From Candidatus Coatesiibacteriota bacterium (GTDB lineage Bacteria > RBG-13-66-14): 17,833 nucleotides of DNA. The translations under genes were made by a program, and so were the position numbers. The notes beneath the pieces are model-generated. The model had not been told where the DNA came from. It ran no database searches and was given only the letters and a program-made list of their open reading frames with translations. The stretch lies in NCBI GenBank assembly GCA_014728185.1, contig WJMB01000255.1, positions 1 to 17,833 of the forward strand, written 5' to 3'. Of this stretch, positions 15,064 to 17,833 are shown piece by piece (position 1 is the first letter of the stretch; every line of letters starts with the position of its first letter).

Positions 15064-15100
15064 TTTACTCTCTAGTAGAAATAGAAGTTAAGTTGAACTT

Positions 15101-15135
15101 GGCGGGGGGCGGAGGACCAGTCCTGCGCCCCCGCC
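15101..15135. repeat. REP-like GC-rich imperfect palindrome
   Basis: GGCGGGGGGCGGAGGAC (15101-15117) pairs, with a mismatch and a bulge, with GTCCTGCGCCCCCGCC (15120-15135). On the minus strand it is introduced by TGTAGG, a pattern seen in dispersed intergenic palindromes of several bacterial genomes. It marks the right border of the AT-rich island. Confidence 0.5.
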
Positions 15136-15177
15136 CTACAGCAATTGAGATTCACGGGCCAGTGTTGTTGCCACGTT

Positions 15178-15214
15178 CCCTCCCCCCTTTGTGGGGAGGG
15201 TCAGGGAGGGGGGC
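15178..15214. repeat. Second REP-like element (CCCTCCCC/GGGGAGGG)
   Basis: CCCTCCCC (15178-15185) pairs with GGGGAGGG (15193-15200), followed by TCAGGGAGGGGGG. This resembles a widespread short intergenic repeat in many bacterial genomes, whose translation gives PPSLTLPTKGGG-like peptides. It ends about 17 bases before the stop of the 155-aa secreted protein gene. Confidence 0.5.
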
Positions 15215-15230
15215 CTGGACACACTCTCCC

Positions 15231-15698
15231 CTACCTGTACATCTCGAGGTGCACCACGGGGTCGAGGCCGTCGGCCTCGTCGAGGTACTTGGCCGAGAGT
15301 TCGGCGTTCCAGCCGTTGCCGGACCAGAAGTCGGCGTCGCCCCCGCCGACAGCGGTCATCGGACCCATCAGGTCGGTCAGGGTGTCCGAGAGCTCCATGT
15401 AGACCTCGGACCAGGAGTCGCCGGGGCAGCGCCGGTTGTACTCGATGGTCAGCAGGTTGCCGGCGTCGTCGAAGCAGTAGGCGACGTCTTCGATGTCTTC
15501 CTTCTTGCCCCACAGGCACCAGTCGTCCCAACTGATGTCCCAGTCGAGGCCCTTGAGGGCGGCGCGGTAGTCTATGCGGGCGTCGGCCAGGTTCATCCCG
15601 GGCAGGATGGGGTCTTCGAGGGCCGGTGCGGCGGAAGATTCGGCGGCGGCGATGACGGCGGACATTAACAAAAGGGCTGTGATCAGCGTTCTTTTCAT
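15231..15698 (-). CDS. Small secreted protein of unknown function
   Basis: 155 residues with a signal peptide (MKRTLITALLLMSAVIAAA, cleavage around residues 19-24). The mature part is Trp- and Asp-rich with Cys61, Cys75 and Cys91 and no recognised domain. The ATG at 15696-15698 is chosen over an upstream start at 15764 because GAGGAG lies just before it and the signal peptide begins there. It is the last of three co-directional genes, 81 bases after the 159-aa secreted protein. Confidence 0.7.
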   Translation of the reverse strand: MKRTLITALLLMSAVIAAAESSAAPALEDPILPGMNLADARIDYRAALKGLDWDISWDDWCLWGKKEDIEDVAYCFDDAGNLLTIEYNRRCPGDSWSEVYMELSDTLTDLMGPMTAVGGGDADFWSGNGWNAELSAKYLDEADGLDPVVHLEMYR

Positions 15699-15779
15699 CG
15701 GGGCTCCTCTTCGGCGAAAGGTCGACCAATTAAGAATAGCCCGGAAGTCCGCCGTCGTCAACAATCAGCGGGGTGAGAA

Positions 15780-16259
15780 TCATTGCAGTTCGAGGCTGAC
15801 GGTGACGCTGCCGACGCTGTCGGGCCGGGCGCCGGAGAGGTCGTAGAACAGGGCGGCGCGCCAGGGCCCCGCCTCCCAGAACAGGGCGGCCAGGCCGCCC
15901 AGGTAGCGGTGCGCGCCGTAGAGCTCGGAGAGCCGGGTCCACCAATGGTCGACGGCGGCGTTGAAGGCGGCGGCGTCGGTGGGGTCCCGGCGCAGCCAGG
16001 CCCGCAGCAGGCTTTCACCGGAGTAGAGGTAGACGATCCGCCCGTTCTCGTTATCGATCACCAGGGTGGCGCGGTCGTCGTGGGTGTTTATGGTGACGGC
16101 GGCGCCGAGGCCGCGCCAGTGCTCGGCGACAACGGCGTAAGGCGCCCCTAGGGTCAGGCCGTCGGCGAAGGGGTCTGCAACCGAATCGTTCATGAAGGAA
16201 TCGGCCGAGGCGAGACTGGCGAGGAGCACCGGCACAAGGAGTGTTGTCAAGGGTCGCAT
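15780..16259 (-). CDS. Small secreted protein of unknown function
   Basis: 159 residues. A signal peptide (MRPLTTLLVPVLLASLASA, likely cut before Asp20) is followed by a compact domain with GLTLGAPYAVVAEHWRGLG, then a beta-rich part (TLVIDNENGRIVYLYSGES) and a C-terminus of alternating strands. No family is recognised. GGAG lies before the ATG. The gene starts 18 bases after the stop of the YhhN-family gene, so they form an operon. Confidence 0.72.
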   Translation of the reverse strand: MRPLTTLLVPVLLASLASADSFMNDSVADPFADGLTLGAPYAVVAEHWRGLGAAVTINTHDDRATLVIDNENGRIVYLYSGESLLRAWLRRDPTDAAAFNAAVDHWWTRLSELYGAHRYLGGLAALFWEAGPWRAALFYDLSGARPDSVGSVTVSLELQ

Positions 16260-16277
16260 CGAGGGCTCCGGATGTTG

Positions 16278-16979
16278 CTAGAAGGCGAAGACGACGAAGC
16301 CGAAGGAGAGCTGGGCCAGATAGTAGAGGACCAGCACGATGACGTCGGGCTGTGGGCCTTCGTGACGGGGCAGTTTATCACGGGCGAAGAGGTCCACGGC
16401 GAGCAGGGCGTCGGAGAGCCAGAAGGCTCCGGCTCCGACGGTCAGCGGGAGCAGCAGCGCCAGTGAGGTGTCGCCCTCCCACCACAGCGAGAGCATGGCG
16501 GCGACCATCGCGCTGATCGCCAGGACGTAGAGGGCCACGGGGAAACGCAGGCCCTTCATCCCCCGCCAGAGGGACAGATAGAGGACCAGGCCGGGAACCA
16601 GGGCGAAGCCGAAGAGCCACCAGCGGAAGGCGGCGAACTCGAGCAGCACGGCGGCCAGATAGGCCAGGTGGCAGAGCAGGAAGGCCCCCAGACCGCCGAG
16701 GAAGGTCTTTTGAATTGCGGGGGAATCGTGCTTCTGATCAAGCTGAAGCCGCCGGCGCCGGGCGAGGAGGAAGTCGCCCAGGGCGGCCAGAACCAGGCCC
16801 GCGGCGAGCAGCGGGGTGAAGAGGGGCAGCGGACTGTCGGGTACGGCCAGGGCGACCAGCAGGGCGATGATCAGGGTCGCGGCGGTCTTGAACCAAATGT
16901 GGAGCCGGCTGCCCAGTCTCAGGGTGACGACGGCGGCGGCGGCCGTCACTCCGGCGGCGATGAAGATCACCGTTTGCAT
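16278..16979 (-). CDS. YhhN/TMEM86-family membrane protein, lysoplasmalogenase-like
   Basis: 233 residues with about eight hydrophobic helices and no signal peptide. Family positions are conserved: Lys31 in the second helix, Gly68-Asp69 in LAALGDFLL, GLGAFLLCHLAYLAA (97-110, His104), Ser179-Asp180 in FWLSDALLAV, and YYLAQ (209-213). Eukaryotic TMEM86 members hydrolyse the vinyl-ether bond of lysoplasmalogens, and some bacterial YhhN members have been reported as lysoplasmalogenases; the activity here is inferred. The ATG at 16977-16979 has GGAGG 4 bases before it. A TTG at 17012 gives a longer reading with no better signal. First gene of a unit with the two small secreted proteins. Confidence 0.85.
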   Translation of the reverse strand: MQTVIFIAAGVTAAAAVVTLRLGSRLHIWFKTAATLIIALLVALAVPDSPLPLFTPLLAAGLVLAALGDFLLARRRRLQLDQKHDSPAIQKTFLGGLGAFLLCHLAYLAAVLLEFAAFRWWLFGFALVPGLVLYLSLWRGMKGLRFPVALYVLAISAMVAAMLSLWWEGDTSLALLLPLTVGAGAFWLSDALLAVDLFARDKLPRHEGPQPDVIVLVLYYLAQLSFGFVVFAF

Positions 16980-17027
16980 GGCGCCTCCAGGTAGCGCGGG
17001 GAACCCCTTCAAGCAGCGCGATGGTTA

Positions 17028-17056
17028 ACTTTAGCCCCTGGGCGAACGGCTGTCAA
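17028..17056 (-). promoter_or_regulatory. Sigma70-type promoter of the YhhN-family operon
   Basis: On the minus strand a perfect TTGACA (17056-17051) is followed after 17 bases by TAAAGT (17033-17028, 4 of 6). Start of transcription would be about 17021, giving a leader of some 40 bases. Confidence 0.6.
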
Positions 17057-17078
17057 ATCCGCCGACTTGTGCTATACT
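17050..17078 (+). promoter_or_regulatory. Sigma70-type promoter of the GNAT gene
   Basis: CTGTCA (17050-17055, 4 of 6) and TATACT (17073-17078, 5 of 6) are 17 bases apart. Its -35 hexamer lies on the same base pairs as the -35 of the divergent promoter, so the two should compete for polymerase. Confidence 0.6.
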
Positions 17079-17081
17079 GGA

Positions 17082-17098
17082 TGTATCTTGCAGATACA
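17082..17098. promoter_or_regulatory. Operator-like palindrome at the GNAT transcription start
   Basis: TGTATC and GATACA are perfect inverted arms around TTGCA, centred about 5 bases past the predicted start near 17085. It could be a repressor site or a 5' stem-loop in the mRNA. A second palindrome, AGCTTGAATCAAGCT (17170-17184), lies just before the ribosome binding site. Confidence 0.35.
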
Positions 17099-17201
17099 CC
17101 TTCATGAAACCACGAGCATTCCAGTGACGACCGGTTATCATACCCGGCCGCCGGGCAGCCCCCTCACCAAGCTTGAATCAAGCTCAAACCAAGGAGCCGC
17201 C

Positions 17202-17833
17202 ATGCGCATCCGCCTCAGCGAGCGTCGCGACATCCCCGCCGTCGTCGGGCTGATCAATCAGGTGTTCACCCACTTTCCGCGCAGCCGGGAGATGACCGAG
17301 CGGGAGTACGAGCGCGCCCTCTATCGCGTCGAGGCCTACGGAGAGAAGTTCGTCGGAGAACTCGACGGTGAGGTTATCGCACTGCTGGGCCTGACCCAAA
17401 ACCCCCTGGCCGCCGACGGCACCGCGTTGAACCTGACCCTCATCGTCGACCGTGACCAGCGGGGCCGGGGCTACGGGCGGCGGTTCTGGAAGCTCGTCGA
17501 GAAGCGCCTGGAGCTGCTTAACTGGAAGCGCCTGCTGGTCTCGATCAGCGCCGCCGAGGCCGAGTCCGTCGAATGGTTCGCCCGCCGTGGATTGAAACGG
17601 GTGCACGAGGACCGCTTCTTCCGCCTCGACCTGACCGACTACCGACGCCCCGATGATTTCAACGAGCGCCTGGCCACCGCCGAGGAGGCCGGGTACGTTC
17701 TGGAGCGCGTCGGCGGGATCGACGACCTCGACGCCGAGGAAAAACTGCGTCGCCTGTGGGATATCTGGAGCGCCGCCGAGGCCGACGTGCCCCACGGAGT
17801 CAGCTACGAACGGCTGCCCTTCGAGCGCTGGCG
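17202..17833 (+). CDS. Tandem-GNAT acetyltransferase, cut by the window end
   Basis: At least 210 residues; the 3' end is outside the window. Residues about 1-135 form a complete GNAT domain: the acetyl-CoA loop RGRGYG is at 87-92 after strand LNLTLIVD, and the C-terminal strands include WFARRGLKRVHEDRFFRLDL. From about 148 a second domain of similar start appears (GGIDDLDAEEKLRRLWDIWS, then ADVPHGVSYERLPFERW), typical of two-domain GNAT proteins. The substrate is unknown. The ATG has AAGGAG (17191-17196) 5 bases upstream. It is divergent from the YhhN-family gene and has its own promoter. Confidence 0.85.
   Translation, partial: MRIRLSERRDIPAVVGLINQVFTHFPRSREMTEREYERALYRVEAYGEKFVGELDGEVIALLGLTQNPLAADGTALNLTLIVDRDQRGRGYGRRFWKLVEKRLELLNWKRLLVSISAAEAESVEWFARRGLKRVHEDRFFRLDLTDYRRPDDFNERLATAEEAGYVLERVGGIDDLDAEEKLRRLWDIWSAAEADVPHGVSYERLPFERW

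Noticed and set aside
15104..15230. CRISPR-like or phage-like repeat at the AT-rich border
   Set aside because: There are only single copies of two different palindromes, with no regular spacing or spacers. REP-like elements explain them better.
17184..17795. 203-codon minus-strand open frame at the right end
   Set aside because: Antisense to the GNAT gene, whose plus-strand frame has a strong ribosome binding site, acetyl-CoA motif and promoter.

Overview
The window looks like a piece of a high-GC genome from an uncultivated, probably diderm, bacterium. Support comes from two lipobox lipoproteins, several signal-peptide proteins, Shine-Dalgarno (SD) starts of the AAGGAG/GGAGG type, frequent TTG/GTG starts, and a mix of HEAT-repeat, TolB-like/DUF3160-like and tandem-GNAT proteins. 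I cannot assign a phylum from sequence alone. A candidate phylum or a deltaproteobacterium-like lineage would fit.

Left part (1-4853). A zinc-homeostasis cluster is read on the minus strand: a small His/Cys-rich two-helix membrane protein (4380-4036), a Fur/Zur-type repressor (4039-3626), then znuA, znuC and znuB (3402-756). A strong minus-strand sigma70-type promoter (-35 at 4726-4721, -10 TATAAT at 4703-4698) sits upstream. Its 17-bp spacer is filled by a 19-bp palindrome of the kind bound by Fur-family repressors, so the repressor probably controls its own operon. Between zur and znuA lies a nested inverted repeat (3446-3631). Each inner arm contains a textbook sigma54 -24/-12 promoter (TGGCAC-N5-TTGC), giving two face-to-face sigma54 promoters. 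This is the most unusual signal in the window. The first 755 bases hold no convincing gene.

Middle part (4854-11141). Two long plus-strand genes: a membrane-anchored TolB-like propeller plus DUF3160-like protein (1027 aa), and a secreted HEAT-repeat protein with a C-terminal SH3b domain (878 aa). A clear intrinsic terminator follows. The next 400 bases carry a structured, terminator-tailed segment that could be a small RNA.

Right part (11142-17833). Minus-strand genes: a lipoprotein with a carboxypeptidase-regulatory-like domain and a glutamine-amidotransferase-like domain; dTDP-glucose 4,6-dehydratase (TTG start, clear terminator); a single-helix membrane protein of unknown function; an AT-rich island (about 14217-15075) encoding one membrane protein split over two overlapping frames; a pair of REP-like palindromes; two small secreted proteins; and a YhhN/TMEM86-family lysoplasmalogenase-like membrane protein. 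Divergent from the last is a plus-strand tandem-GNAT acetyltransferase cut by the window end. These two genes have back-to-back promoters whose -35 hexamers overlap.
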